Positions 17,090-26,845 of a DNA stretch of 64,000 nt are shown here, piece after piece. The position numbers and the translations under genes are program-made. The DNA is taken from assembly GCA_003389215.1 (NCBI GenBank), contig QQVP01000064.1:29565-93564 (forward strand), in the 5' to 3' direction. The first letter of the stretch is position 1, and the number at the start of each line of letters is the position of its first letter. The notes beneath the pieces are model-generated. The model was not told where the DNA came from, did no database searches, and worked only from the letters and a program-made list of their open reading frames with translations. This DNA comes from Planctomycetota bacterium (GTDB lineage Bacteria > Planctomycetota > Planctomycetia > Pirellulales > UBA7805).

Positions 17090-18547
17090 ATGATCCTGCG
17101 TCGTCGACTTACGCCCCGAAGACTCTCCGTCGCTCTTTCCGCACAGGCGACGCTTGCCCAACTCGTACTCACCGCGTTGTTGGCCGCGGTCTTGCTGCTG
17201 GCAATGCCGACGACTGCCGCGGCCGATCATCAGCTCGCCTTCAAGGCCGGGGCCGCGCAGCGGGACATCACCCCGCCGGTCGGTTACCAGATCACGCACT
17301 ACGAACGAATCAGCATCGGGGTGCACGATCCGCTTTTCGCGCGGGTGCTTTACCTGGAAGACCACCAGGGCAACCATGTGGCGATCGTCGGTCTCGACCT
17401 GATCGGAGCCGGCTTCGAGGCCTGCGACCAGTTGCGGGCCGAGATCAAGGAGAAGTCGGGTGTCGAGAACACGCTGCTGGCCTTCAGTCACAATCACTCG
17501 TCGGTTTCGCTGATGCCGCGGCCGGAGAAGATTGTCGACACCGTGACCGGCTGGAACCACGTCACGCACGACGCGATTGTCGAGATCGTCCGCGAGGCCA
17601 AAGCAAAGGCCGAACCGGTCACGCTGCGGATGGGTCGGGCCGAGGCCCAGGTGGGGTTCAATCGCCGCCTGGTCCACAAGCCGAGCGGCAACGTCTACAT
17701 GGGCGTGAACAAGGAGGGGCCGGTCGTGCCGTGGGTCAACGTGTTGGTAGCCGACAGTCGCAAGACAGGTAGGCCGATCGCGGTGCTCTTCGAGCATGCG
17801 GCCCATCCGGTGATCGTGCCGCATACTTCGCAGCTAACCAGCGCCGATTATCCCGGGGCGGCCGCGGCGCGGATTAGCGAGGTGCTGGGCGACGACGTGG
17901 TGGCGGTATTCGGTCAGGGTGGCGGCGGCAACATCAACGGCTATCCGCTCCGCTCGACCCACGAGCTGGCCGACGCGGCGGGTCGCAAGCTAGGCGACGC
18001 GGCACTGGCGGCTGTGGAAGCCGCGGAGACGATCGAAAGCCACGAGCTGACGGTGAAGTTCGCCCAGTCGTGGCTGCCTTCGAATCCTCCGCCCACGAGG
18101 GAGGTGTGGCAGCAGTGGGTCGACACGGCCAGAACGCGCGACGGCCAGGTCGACCAACGGAAGGTCGATCACCTGAACAAGCTGCGGGCGTTGATGGAGG
18201 CAGGCGAGAACCCGCCACCGCGCAGGTTCGACGCCTATGCGGTGATGATCGGGCGGGAGTGGTGCCTGGTGACGATGCCGCACGAGATGTTCTGCCAGTA
18301 CGAGTTGTGGATCGACGAGAAGGCACCTTTCCGGCGGACGATGACCTTCGCCTACACCAACGGCGGCCAAGGCTACGTCGCCGTGGACGAGGCGTGGAAG
18401 CTGAAGGAGAAGGGGGGCTACGAGGCGGGCTCGCTGCCGAACTGGGGCGGCAACGGGTCGTTTTCGGAGTTCTTCGGCCCGCCGGCCGTCGGCAGCGAGA
18501 AGATTATCAAGGACACGATCGCCTCGCTGTGGCCGCGGGAAGAATAG
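17090..18547 (+). CDS. Neutral/alkaline ceramidase-like secreted protein
   Basis: The 485-residue protein has a signal peptide ending near AAA-DH (about residue 45) and the N-terminal domain of neutral ceramidases: KAGAAQRDITPPVGYQITHY, GVHDPLFARVLYLED, a metal-type FSHNHSSVSL and LFEHAAHPV. In known ceramidases these His residues bind zinc and the enzyme hydrolyses ceramide. Planctomycetes carry many such genes whose substrates are unknown, so the activity is inference. The protein lacks the long C-terminal domain of the characterised enzymes. It is exported and monocistronic, converging on the zinc-ribbon protein pair. Confidence 0.8.
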   Translation: MILRRRLTPRRLSVALSAQATLAQLVLTALLAAVLLLAMPTTAAADHQLAFKAGAAQRDITPPVGYQITHYERISIGVHDPLFARVLYLEDHQGNHVAIVGLDLIGAGFEACDQLRAEIKEKSGVENTLLAFSHNHSSVSLMPRPEKIVDTVTGWNHVTHDAIVEIVREAKAKAEPVTLRMGRAEAQVGFNRRLVHKPSGNVYMGVNKEGPVVPWVNVLVADSRKTGRPIAVLFEHAAHPVIVPHTSQLTSADYPGAAAARISEVLGDDVVAVFGQGGGGNINGYPLRSTHELADAAGRKLGDAALAAVEAAETIESHELTVKFAQSWLPSNPPPTREVWQQWVDTARTRDGQVDQRKVDHLNKLRALMEAGENPPPRRFDAYAVMIGREWCLVTMPHEMFCQYELWIDEKAPFRRTMTFAYTNGGQGYVAVDEAWKLKEKGGYEAGSLPNWGGNGSFSEFFGPPAVGSEKIIKDTIASLWPREE

Positions 18548-18549
18548 GT

Positions 18550-18573
18550 GAGCCAATCGACCTGCATTGGCTC
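18550..18573. terminator. Hairpin between convergent genes
   Basis: A perfect 8-bp stem (gagccaat / attggctc) with an 8-base loop follows the ceramidase-like stop directly and faces the converging zinc-ribbon gene. Confidence 0.5.
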
Positions 18574-18679
18574 GTTGCCTCGGAAACTACGTTGCCGGGG
18601 ACGCAGTGAATGAGATGCGCGACGCGGTCCCGTATATCCCCTATATTTTGCCCGGCGAGGGGTGCGGATGCCCGCCGAG

Positions 18680-19813
18680 TTATTCGCTCCGCCAGCGGAG
18701 GCAGTAGCCGCAGCGGCGAATCGCGATCAAGGGCACCAGCAGCATTGTCAGGTAAAGGCCAACGCAGAGGAGGGGAAGGCTCGCCGTCCAAAGCAGGGCG
18801 AGGAGCTGCTCAAAGCCCTCGCTTGCATGCACGGCCAGACTCGTTGCCAGGGCGACATACAACAACGTTGGGACCAGGTGGAGACCGATCACCAGCAACA
18901 GACGATACTTCGCCGGCGGCCAACGCAGACCGGCCCACAGACAGGGCACGACGGAAAGCACCGTGCCGATCGTGACGAACAAGCCGTACATAAACAGCAT
19001 GCCCATGATCAGCCCTCCCCAGCCGTCCAAGGCCGTGACCGCCAGAAACCGGACCAGCCCCAGGGCGACGGCAATGACCGCCGTCACGATCATGATATCG
19101 AGGATCGTCAGGCTCGGGCGGTCGCCAGCGGACGACCTGGCGATCGGCTCGATGCGCCAACCGAAGCAGGCGATCAACAGCCAGAGCGGAATGGCGAATG
19201 CGACGAACAGCGCGGGCAGACAGGAAACCGTGATCAGGATGATGACGAACCCGCTTTCCATATCGACGTATTCACTTAGAGAAAGCAGGGCGGAGAGAAA
19301 GAAACACCCCAACCACAGCAGCGCCACGGCCAGCCCGACGCCGATGCGGGGAATCCCCCGCAGAGGAGCAAGGACGAGCCACAGCGATACCGCAGTGAAC
19401 TCGAGCAGAAGGAGTGGGTAGAAGAGCGAAGCAGCCGTCATGATCGCCAAACCCTTGATCGGATCGCTCTCGAAATCCATCTCGTCGACTAAACCGAAGA
19501 CGGGGAAACGCACAAGATTCGCGACCGCCCCCACCAGGACGACGGTTACCAGCACTCGATGGACGTTCCGTGGCGGCGCGTCGTACTCGTGGCAGGCCAC
19601 GATCTGGTGGGGAACGACCGGCGACACCTCGTCCGAGGTCGGCGGATCGGAGACAACCGGTGGCGCGTCGCGATGAGGTCCGGCGACGGCAGGGGGTGCT
19701 TCGTTGGAGTCGACCGGAGTCACTGTGAGATCGCCCTCCGGCAACCCGCCGCAGGCGGTGCATACCGCGGCCCCGGCATCCATTTCCGAACCACATTGCC
19801 GGCACCTTGCCAT
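18680..19813 (-). CDS. Zinc-ribbon multi-pass membrane protein (paralogue 2 of 2)
   Basis: This 377-residue protein has an N-terminal zinc ribbon (CRQCG...CTACG, residues 4-22), an acidic and Pro/Val-rich linker, and about seven or eight membrane helices. It ends in CGYCLRWRSE, a second CxxC. It is paralogous to the gene 37 bases upstream, sharing the layout, the RIEPI loop before a membrane helix and the C-terminal motif. I do not recognise the family and assign no function. Membrane location follows from the helices. The pair probably forms an operon. Confidence 0.65.
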   Translation of the reverse strand: MARCRQCGSEMDAGAAVCTACGGLPEGDLTVTPVDSNEAPPAVAGPHRDAPPVVSDPPTSDEVSPVVPHQIVACHEYDAPPRNVHRVLVTVVLVGAVANLVRFPVFGLVDEMDFESDPIKGLAIMTAASLFYPLLLLEFTAVSLWLVLAPLRGIPRIGVGLAVALLWLGCFFLSALLSLSEYVDMESGFVIILITVSCLPALFVAFAIPLWLLIACFGWRIEPIARSSAGDRPSLTILDIMIVTAVIAVALGLVRFLAVTALDGWGGLIMGMLFMYGLFVTIGTVLSVVPCLWAGLRWPPAKYRLLLVIGLHLVPTLLYVALATSLAVHASEGFEQLLALLWTASLPLLCVGLYLTMLLVPLIAIRRCGYCLRWRSE

Positions 19814-19850
19814 AGCTCACCGTTTCCAAGTTTCCCTGTCGCGTCTGCGC

Positions 19851-21041
19851 TCATTCGCCCCGCCAGCGGAGGCAGTAGCCGCACTGACGGGCGAGGAGCA
19901 ATGCTGTCAGCAGCAGCGCGTAGTAGACCGCCACCGCTTCCACAGCGACGAGAAAGAACCAAATGCGCGGACCGAAGTATAGAAGAGCGTCGCTAAAGTA
20001 AACGTACATAACCACCACCAGCAGTAGGGCGATGCCGGCGTGAATGGCTGTGGCCGTGACAAGGCGCGTAACGGCCGGCGACGGTCGCAATGCGGCCCAG
20101 AGGCAGGGAACGATCGTAAGCGTCGAGGCGATCACAATGGCACCGCCCCAGATCGACAGTGTTAAGTACAGTTCAGCAGTATCCGGCGGCGTCTCGTCGA
20201 GTGGAATTTGGACGAGTCCCAGGGCCACGGCGACCAGGCCGGTGGCGATTAGGATGTCGACAATCCGCAGCGGTCGCCGGTTGCTCTCGTCGCCGTCCTC
20301 ATCGATCGGCTCGATGCGCCAGTGGAGCCAGGTACGCAGACACCACAGCGGCAGAGCGGCGGCGAGCAGCAAGATCGGCAGGCAACACGTAATCTGGACA
20401 AATTCTCGCGTACGGAATGCGGATTCGAGCGCCCCGATGTTCAGCAACCCAAGGGCGACGGAAACGTGCCAAACGAAAGCGGTGGCCGCCCCGTAGCCCA
20501 GTCGTCGTGCCAGGCTGACCGGCGTCAGGACCCACCATACGGACAGCAGGGCCACCTCGGCCGCAACGGTTGCCACGCCGGCACTGATGAGGACGATGAT
20601 GAGGAAGTCGTCGACGGAACCGCGGAATGTGCTGTCAACGGCATCGACGACAGGAAATAACGAGAGATTGGTGAACACCCCCAGCAAGATCACGATCCGG
20701 ATCAGGACCTGAGCTCGCCGCTGTCGGTCGGCGGCGCGGAGCGCGGGCGACGGGCCGGCAGTGGAAAAGCGTTGGGGGGCCGCAACGGCCGTGGCGACGC
20801 TCTCGGCGAGCGCGTCCTGCGACTGGCCGCCCTCCGACTCATGGCCCTCCGACTCATGGCCCTCCGACTCATTGCCCTCCGACTCATTGCCCTCCGACTC
20901 ATTGCCCTCCGACTCATGGCCCTCCGACTCATGGCCCTCCGACTCATGGCCCTCGGGCGCGCTGCCCGAAGCTTCACCGCACGCGGCGCAAAGACCCTCG
21001 TCCGGACTCCGTTCGCTGCCACAAGCGGGACACGTCGCCAT
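19851..21041 (-). CDS. Zinc-ribbon multi-pass membrane protein with pentapeptide repeats (paralogue 1 of 2)
   Basis: The 396-residue protein opens with a zinc ribbon (CPACGSE...CAACG, residues 4-22) followed by eight copies of a G-H/N-E-S-E pentapeptide (residues 31-70). Seven or so membrane helices follow, with a CGYCLRWRGE C-terminus. The paralogue downstream lacks the pentapeptide array. The ATG at 21041 was preferred over one 11 codons upstream because the ribbon begins there. The acidic, His-containing repeats could bind metal ions, but that is inference. No function is known to me. Confidence 0.65.
   Translation of the reverse strand: MATCPACGSERSPDEGLCAACGEASGSAPEGHESEGHESEGHESEGNESEGNESEGNESEGHESEGHESEGGQSQDALAESVATAVAAPQRFSTAGPSPALRAADRQRRAQVLIRIVILLGVFTNLSLFPVVDAVDSTFRGSVDDFLIIVLISAGVATVAAEVALLSVWWVLTPVSLARRLGYGAATAFVWHVSVALGLLNIGALESAFRTREFVQITCCLPILLLAAALPLWCLRTWLHWRIEPIDEDGDESNRRPLRIVDILIATGLVAVALGLVQIPLDETPPDTAELYLTLSIWGGAIVIASTLTIVPCLWAALRPSPAVTRLVTATAIHAGIALLLVVVMYVYFSDALLYFGPRIWFFLVAVEAVAVYYALLLTALLLARQCGYCLRWRGE
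20830..20949 (-). repeat. Eight 15-base tandem repeats coding for G(H/N)ESE
   Basis: Eight units of ccctccgactcatgg (plus strand) or the variant ending ttg lie in frame inside the zinc-ribbon membrane protein gene. The single-base variant changes His to Asn in the three middle units. Confidence 0.95.
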
Positions 21042-21131
21042 CGTGCTGCCCCCGGGAACCACAACCTCGGGCAATTCGCCCTGGCGCTCATGGTACCAGA
21101 GTAAGCCGCACGCGAGCCAGCCGGCGAGCGG

Positions 21132-21590
21132 CTACTCGGCCGCGGCGCGTCGACCGCCGCCGTCGAGGCTCCAGGGGCCGGAGCCGTTGGCCATGATCAT
21201 CAGCATCGCGCCCATCAAGGCGGCGTTCTTCATGGCATTGATCATTTCGACTTCGACGTGCGGCCTCTCATAGCCGGGGAACTGCACGACCGCCTCGGGC
21301 GAGAGCGCCCAGAAGTTGTGAAAGTAGTAGGTGGCCAGCACCAGGAAGATCAGCAGCAGCAGGGCCCCGATACGGGCCTTGTAGCCGACCAGGATGGAAA
21401 CGCCGCCGGCGATCAGGAAGACGATGGCCCCGACCAGCATGATCTTGGGCTGGGGAATTCCCTTGGCGGCCATTGCGCCGGCCACCGCGTCGAAGTTTTG
21501 GATCTTGTTGCCCAGGGCACTCGCCAGAAAGATGCCGACCAACAGCAGTCGCCCCAACACGGTGAGAACGCCTTGAATTGGGTGGGCCAT
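21132..21590 (-). CDS. DoxX-family membrane protein
   Basis: The 152-residue protein has four membrane helices and the family pattern GRLLLVGIFLASALGNKIQNF near the start, with later GYKARIGALLLL and the NAMKNAALMGAML C-terminal helix. DoxX proteins are four-helix inner-membrane proteins; some are subunits of quinol oxidases or thiosulfate oxidation, most are of unknown role. The start at 21590 is supported by AAAGGAG about seven bases upstream; an upstream start at 21665 would add a non-hydrophobic, atypical extension. The gene stands alone. Confidence 0.85.
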   Translation of the reverse strand: MAHPIQGVLTVLGRLLLVGIFLASALGNKIQNFDAVAGAMAAKGIPQPKIMLVGAIVFLIAGGVSILVGYKARIGALLLLIFLVLATYYFHNFWALSPEAVVQFPGYERPHVEVEMINAMKNAALMGAMLMIMANGSGPWSLDGGGRRAAAE

Positions 21591-21958
21591 GGGGGGCTCC
21601 TTTCGGAAGGAAGAAGGGGGGCACCGTGCCGGGAAAGGAACGCGGGCCTGCGAGCGAATCGCCAAGCAGCACGGCCTGTGGCTGCCCTGTTTGTAACCGA
21701 GACGCGATGTCGGCGGCTAGCCGAATCGGCCCGGACGTGGGTCGACGGCACACGAGGCGCATCTTCTGCCGCCGTGGCGAGATAGGTCGCCGCGGTCGCG
21801 AAGCGCCCCACTCTCCCGGGGCCAGATCTTAAGAAAAATTGGCGAAACGTGCGGGCTGGGCAATTATCATGATAGCGCCACCGCGTCCGTCGACGTCGGG
21901 GTCCATCGACGTTGGGCCGCGGCAACTACGATTCGACCACCTCGACAAGGAGCCTGAC

Positions 21959-22572
21959 ATGTCTTCCGATGCCCCGTCGCCGCCGAGGCGGCCTCTCCGC
22001 GCCACGAACTGCACGAACTGAGGAGTCAGTGGTGGTGCTTCCTGCTGCTGGGAATTGCCCAGGTCGTGCTGGGCACCTTTGCCTTGGGATCGTCGTTCTA
22101 CATCGGCGTGTTCGGCGTGCTCACGATCGGAGCGCTGTTGCTGATCAGCGGCGTGATTCAGCTTGTCAGTTCCTTCTGGGCCGGCAAGTGGAGCGGGATG
22201 TTGCTGAACCTGATGATCAGCATCTTCTACATCGTAGTGGGCTATTTCATTCTGGAGAATCCCGGCAAGGCGGCCGCGGTGTTGATGGTGCTCACCTCGG
22301 CGATGTTGCTCGTCTCGGGCATCTTCCGCTGCGTGGTGGCGATGACTTCGCGATATCAGGATTGGGGTTGGGTGCTGCTCAACGGCATTATCTCGATCGC
22401 CCTGGGCGTGTTGATCTATCGCTTCGTCGAGGACCGCAGCGTCGAGGCGATTACCAAGAGCCTCTGGCTGATCGGGTTGTTCATCGGCATCGAGCTGTTG
22501 TTCAACGGCTGGACCTGGATCATGCTTTCGCTCGGCTTGCGGGCTGCGGGCGACGAAGACGCGAGCGAGTAG
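21959..22572 (+). CDS. HdeD-family membrane protein with an apparent frameshift near the 5' end
   Basis: The conserved frame (22009-22572) codes for six membrane helices in the HdeD pattern: LLLGIAQVVLGTFAL, GVLTIGALLLISGVIQL, YFILENPGKA and a C-terminal GLFIGIELLFNGWTWI. HdeD relatives are inner-membrane proteins, linked to acid resistance in E. coli. An ATG at 21959 has AAGGAG six bases before it and codes for about 14 residues, but this frame ends at 22019. The conserved frame has no ATG, and its first GTG (22066) would cut the first helix. Removing two bases (gc near 22000-22002) joins them into a normal N-terminus. It could be a real mutation, a sequencing error or, less likely, programmed frameshifting. 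Confidence 0.7.
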
Positions 22573-22762
22573 CTTCGAAAGGTCGCGACTGCCGGACCGG
22601 TCGACTTGCGGAATAGGGAATACGGAATGCGGATGGCGGCCACGCCGGCGCCCGCGGTGCGTCGCCGTTGTTTGCCGCCGCCGGCTGACCTATACTCGAA
22701 CGCCACGCCGCGGCTCCTTCGGTGGGCGGCGACTTGGAGTTCGCACCTCAAGCTTGCGGGTC

Positions 22763-23830
22763 ATGTCGGCGAAGCAGCGCATCAAACTCGCTTTGTTATG
22801 GTTGATGCGCAGCGTGGGCCTGTTCGCCTTGGCCCGCTGGAAGACGCGGCACGGGTTTGCCGTGCTCGGCTGGCACGGCGTGAGCCTGCTGGACGAGCAC
22901 ACGGTGCTCGATGCCTACTTCGTCTCGCCTGAAGTACTGCGTCGCCGGCTGACCTTCTTGAGCAGGCACTTTCGGATCGTGCCCCTGGCCGAGTTGATCG
23001 ATCAGCAGGCTCGTGGCCAGATCGAACCGCGTCAGGTAGCCCTCACCTTCGACGACGCGATGTACAACTTCGGCGGGGCGGCCGTGCCCGTGTTGCGCGA
23101 GTTCGACGCGGCAGCCACGGTCTATGTGATTTCGTCGACGCTCGAGCGGCCGAGCCGGGCGGACATGCTGCTGCTGCAGTATGTCGTGGTGGCGAGCCCG
23201 CTCGGTCAAACGCCCGACAACACGCCGGGCGTCGAGACACCGCTGCCGATGACCTCGCTCGCCGAGCGGCACGACGTGTTGCGCAAGCTTCGCGCGGTCG
23301 CCGCCGAGATGGCTGAGCGTGGAGAACCGATCGGAGAGTTCGTCGAGCAGATGGCCGAGTTGTTCGGCGTCGACCTGGCCGAGCAGCTCGAGCGACGGGT
23401 GTGGGATTATCTGACGGCCGACGAGGTGTGCGAATTGGCTGCGGCGGGTTACGACATGCAGCTCCACTCGCATCGGCATCAGTATGCCACCGAGAATCTC
23501 GAAGACCTGGCCGAGGATACCCGCATCTGCCGGCAGGCGATCGAAGCAGTGACACAGCGCGAGGCGGTGCACTACTGCTATCCTGCCGGCCGGTGGAATC
23601 GTCGCGCCCGCGAGATCTTGGCCGAAGTCGGCATGCGCAGCGGCGTGACCTGCGGCCCCGGTCAGAACGATGTGGCGACGAATCCGCTGTCGCTCAAACG
23701 GCACGTGACGGGCAACAACTTCACGCAGTTGGAGTTCGAGTATGCGGTCTCCGGCGTGCAGGCGTTGATCCACTGGTTCACGCGACCGGCCTACCGGCAC
23801 GAACCGCCGGAGATTTCCGGCGCCTTCTAG
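22763..23830 (+). CDS. Polysaccharide deacetylase
   Basis: The 355-residue protein has the NodB-type carbohydrate esterase 4 fold: TFDDA (Asp97-Asp98) near residue 95, LHSHRHQ near 235 with the metal-binding His residues, and a late PAGRWN motif. Such enzymes remove N- or O-acetyl groups from polysaccharides with a divalent metal. ATG 22763 was chosen over a TTG three codons upstream. The N-terminal region is mildly hydrophobic (ALLWLMRSVGLFAL), so membrane attachment is possible. It marks the left edge of the exopolysaccharide block and converges within four bases on the GT2 gene. It lacks the C-terminal motifs of the second deacetylase at 43158. Confidence 0.82.
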   Translation: MSAKQRIKLALLWLMRSVGLFALARWKTRHGFAVLGWHGVSLLDEHTVLDAYFVSPEVLRRRLTFLSRHFRIVPLAELIDQQARGQIEPRQVALTFDDAMYNFGGAAVPVLREFDAAATVYVISSTLERPSRADMLLLQYVVVASPLGQTPDNTPGVETPLPMTSLAERHDVLRKLRAVAAEMAERGEPIGEFVEQMAELFGVDLAEQLERRVWDYLTADEVCELAAAGYDMQLHSHRHQYATENLEDLAEDTRICRQAIEAVTQREAVHYCYPAGRWNRRAREILAEVGMRSGVTCGPGQNDVATNPLSLKRHVTGNNFTQLEFEYAVSGVQALIHWFTRPAYRHEPPEISGAF

Positions 23831-23834
23831 CGCT

Positions 23835-25004
23835 CTAGTCGACCTTTCGCCAGGCGGCGCCTTGCTTGCCGAACATGAAGGCGTAGAAGCCGAACAGCGA
23901 GCCGACGTTGGCCGTGACGAAGTAGAAGGGAATCGCCGTGCCGGGCAGGTTCAGCCGCGACCGCTCCGAAATCAACCCCAGCAGGGCGGTCAGGTAGAAG
24001 GCTCCCTGCAGCGCCATGAGCACCTGGTAGACGATCGCCGGCACCACGGTCGGCGTGACGAACATCAGGCCGATGTTCGCGAGCAGCGTGACGACCATCA
24101 GCCAGGGCACCATGACCGGCATCACGGAGTGGGACAGGTAGATCCAAAACCGCACGGGCGGCCAGGGGCGAAACATGTAGGGAAAGCGGAGGAAGTTCTG
24201 GTACTTGCCGGCCTGGGAGCGGATCTTCTGGCGGAAAAAGCGGCGCGTCTCTTTGAGCACTTCGCCGCGAGCCACTGCCTCCGCCTCGAAGATGACGCGG
24301 CGACCCTGGCCGATGATGCCCAGCGGCACAGCCACATCGTCGTTGATCGTGTTGTCGGCCGGCGAGGGATAGAGTTCACGTCGACAGGCGTAGATCGTGC
24401 CGTCGCACATACAGATCGTATGGAGCCGGCTTTCGATTGATTGCAGGAAGCGCTGGAACTTCCAGTAGAAGCTCGTGCCGGCGCTCATGCCCGACTTCTC
24501 TTTGTGATAGATGTGGTTGCCGGTGACGGCGCCGATCTGCGGATCGGCGAAGTGGCGGACCAGTTTCAGGAGCGCGTCGCGATCGAAGAGCTCGGAGATA
24601 TCGGAGAAGACGCAGATCTCGCCGGTGGCCTTGCCGACGACCCGGTTGACCGTGGCCATCTTGCCGCGACGGGGGCTGAACTCGAACAGTTCGACGCCGC
24701 GGTCGCGAAACTCGGCGGCGATTTCGTTGGTGCCGTCGTCCGAGCCGTCGGAGCCGACCAAGATCTGCAGCTTGTCGGTCGGATAGTCGAGCCCCAGGCA
24801 GTTCTCCAGCTTCTCGCGGATGCAGGAGGCCTCGTTGTACGCGGCCAGCACGATCGAGATTGTCGGCCGATACTCGTCGTCGGCCTGGCTCGCCCTGCGG
24901 CGGGCGAAGGGATGGCAGAGGACGAGCAGCAGGGGATAGCCGAAGTACGTGTACAGCAACAGCAGCAACGCGACCCAAAAGATGATTTCGAACGCCAGCG
25001 CCAT
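23835..25004 (-). CDS. Membrane glycosyltransferase, family 2
   Basis: The 389-residue protein has a first membrane helix (residues 4-26), a GT2 catalytic domain (about 50-270: SIVLAAYNEAS, GSDGSDDGTNE, FSDISELF) and three or more C-terminal membrane helices. This layout fits processive or lipid-linked transferases that use nucleotide sugars on the cytoplasmic side. QKIRSQAGKYQNF, in the QxxRW region of processive enzymes, has no clear QxxRW, so processivity is uncertain. It is a member of the minus-strand exopolysaccharide operon, read last after the beta-helix gene. Confidence 0.83.
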   Translation of the reverse strand: MALAFEIIFWVALLLLLYTYFGYPLLLVLCHPFARRRASQADDEYRPTISIVLAAYNEASCIREKLENCLGLDYPTDKLQILVGSDGSDDGTNEIAAEFRDRGVELFEFSPRRGKMATVNRVVGKATGEICVFSDISELFDRDALLKLVRHFADPQIGAVTGNHIYHKEKSGMSAGTSFYWKFQRFLQSIESRLHTICMCDGTIYACRRELYPSPADNTINDDVAVPLGIIGQGRRVIFEAEAVARGEVLKETRRFFRQKIRSQAGKYQNFLRFPYMFRPWPPVRFWIYLSHSVMPVMVPWLMVVTLLANIGLMFVTPTVVPAIVYQVLMALQGAFYLTALLGLISERSRLNLPGTAIPFYFVTANVGSLFGFYAFMFGKQGAAWRKVD

Positions 25005-25034
25005 GGAACCTCCGGCCGTCTACAGGCCGCGTCG

Positions 25035-26738
25035 TTAGGGGGTCTTGAGCAGTTTGCGACGTTGGCCGGACTTGACGCCTTCGAGCGCCATGGCCAGTGC
25101 CGCGTGGTCCGCGCCGGGATCGAGCCGGTCGGTGCCGCGGCCTCGGAAGGGGCTCTTCCGGGTGAGCTGGAAATTTCCGCTGGCGGGATCGCCGAATCCG
25201 ACGGCAGCCAGATTGACCGCCTCGAAGTTGTGGGGGGGAAAGGCGCGAAAGCGGTTGGGGCTGATGAAGACGTTCCCGCGAATCTGGTGTCCACGAAAAT
25301 AGCGCTTCACCGTCTCCATGCCGGGTGCGGCGCTGGTGCCAATGATGCCGTAACGACCACAGGTGGTAATGTTATTGCGAAAGACGAAGTTCTCGGCGAA
25401 GACGGGGTAATCGCCTGTGCTGATCAGCGAGTTGCCGATGCCCCCGTGGAGAAAGGTGTTGTTCTCAATGACCACGGCCTTGGCCGGTTCGCAGTCGGCG
25501 CGGGCCGACAATTCTAGAATGCGGCTGCGGGCCTGATTCGAGCCGGTGGCAATGTTCCAGAAGATGTTGTCCTGAATGTGAATTCGGCGAAGCACGGTGG
25601 TGGTAAGTAGATTCCCCTGGGCGTCGGTGCGGCGATGCTGGTTGGCCATCTGGATGCCGGAGGCACTGTCACGGACGAGGTTCTTCTGGAACGTGATGTC
25701 TTCCACGGCCCGACGCGGATCAATCCCCGGTTCGGTGCGGGGAGTGAAGAGAATGGCGAAGCCGGTCTGACCGTGGACCCAACAGTTCTCGAAGATGTTG
25801 CCCTCGATCACCGCGCGGCGGCCATTCTTGAATTCCAGGAGATTCTTGACGACCCAGGCGGTACCGGCGAAGTCCTTGTGGCCCTTTTGCCAGGACCGCG
25901 GCTTGTAGAAATAGTTGAAGCGGATCTCGATGTCGGAGGGAATCACCTTGGGAATTGTCGTTTTGCCACCACCGAAGAGGACGTTCTCGCCGGCCGCTTC
26001 CAGGTAGTTGTTGACGATCTTGAAGGGCCCCGATCCGTTCCAGGCGCAGATCGCCTGCGAGTCGGCCCCCTTTTCGTGGAAGTCGGAAAGGTAGCAATCC
26101 ATGACGGTCGCATTCCGCGCGTTCAGCGCGATGCCCCGCCGGATGTTGCCTGTGGGGTTGCCGTGAATGTAGCAGCGGTCGAAGACGAGATGGTTGGGCA
26201 GCTGACTCATCTTCGTGGCGGGGCTGCTGTTGCGCAGGCCGTCGTAGCCGAAGAGGATCACGTTGTAGCAAACCTGATTGCTGGCGGTGAACTCCAGGCC
26301 AAGAAAGTGGTAGCGACTGGCTCCGAAGTCGGCCGACAGGGCCGGGCGGTCGTTGGCGCTGACGATCTTCGGCATGTGCTTGGCGTGGGCGGGCTGCACG
26401 CGGTCGCCCCGCTGGGGCAGCTTTTCGTGCTCCGTCGAGCGAATCGTAATCCAGTCTTCGTCCGTGAACCGACGCCGCGGCCGCTCGAGTGCTCGTAGGA
26501 TGAAGTTGCCCTGGAAGGTGGCCCCCGCCTCGAGCTCGACGACGTCGCCAAACTCAACGCCGTCGAGGGCCCGCTGAAGGTCGTCGCCCGCGGCGACGGT
26601 AATCGTCTTGGCGGAAGCGGCCGAAGTGGCCGAGGCGGCCAACAGCGCAATCAGCAACCGCACCGTGGCATGGCGGCCGAGCCGGGGCACGCGCGCCGTC
26701 CCGCGAAATGGCCCGGGCAGGTGAGATGTGTTCGACAT
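25035..26738 (-). CDS. Secreted right-handed parallel beta-helix protein
   Basis: A 567-residue protein with a signal peptide (about 1-45, ending ASAASAK) and a long series of short strand repeats typical of parallel beta-helices (the many N-N-x-F/IRRNxI segments, e.g. VIENNTFLHGG and FRNNITTCG). The family includes polysaccharide lyases and C5-mannuronan epimerases of the AlgG type and chondroitinase B. Its place in an operon with a GDP-mannose dehydrogenase and a heparinase/alginate-lyase-like gene suggests a role in modifying or trimming the polymer in the periplasm. A catalytic set is not identified, so enzyme class stays open. ATG 26738 was preferred to 26777. Confidence 0.72.
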   Translation of the reverse strand: MSNTSHLPGPFRGTARVPRLGRHATVRLLIALLAASATSAASAKTITVAAGDDLQRALDGVEFGDVVELEAGATFQGNFILRALERPRRRFTDEDWITIRSTEHEKLPQRGDRVQPAHAKHMPKIVSANDRPALSADFGASRYHFLGLEFTASNQVCYNVILFGYDGLRNSSPATKMSQLPNHLVFDRCYIHGNPTGNIRRGIALNARNATVMDCYLSDFHEKGADSQAICAWNGSGPFKIVNNYLEAAGENVLFGGGKTTIPKVIPSDIEIRFNYFYKPRSWQKGHKDFAGTAWVVKNLLEFKNGRRAVIEGNIFENCWVHGQTGFAILFTPRTEPGIDPRRAVEDITFQKNLVRDSASGIQMANQHRRTDAQGNLLTTTVLRRIHIQDNIFWNIATGSNQARSRILELSARADCEPAKAVVIENNTFLHGGIGNSLISTGDYPVFAENFVFRNNITTCGRYGIIGTSAAPGMETVKRYFRGHQIRGNVFISPNRFRAFPPHNFEAVNLAAVGFGDPASGNFQLTRKSPFRGRGTDRLDPGADHAALAMALEGVKSGQRRKLLKTP

Positions 26739-26845
26739 ACGAGGCCCTCGTTTTGCTTGCTTCCCCCACCCGAACATTTCATTCTAAATCGGCTCGGCAA
26801 GGCTGCAAGCAAGCGTGCTGGGCCATCGCCATCCGCCGCGGAAAA

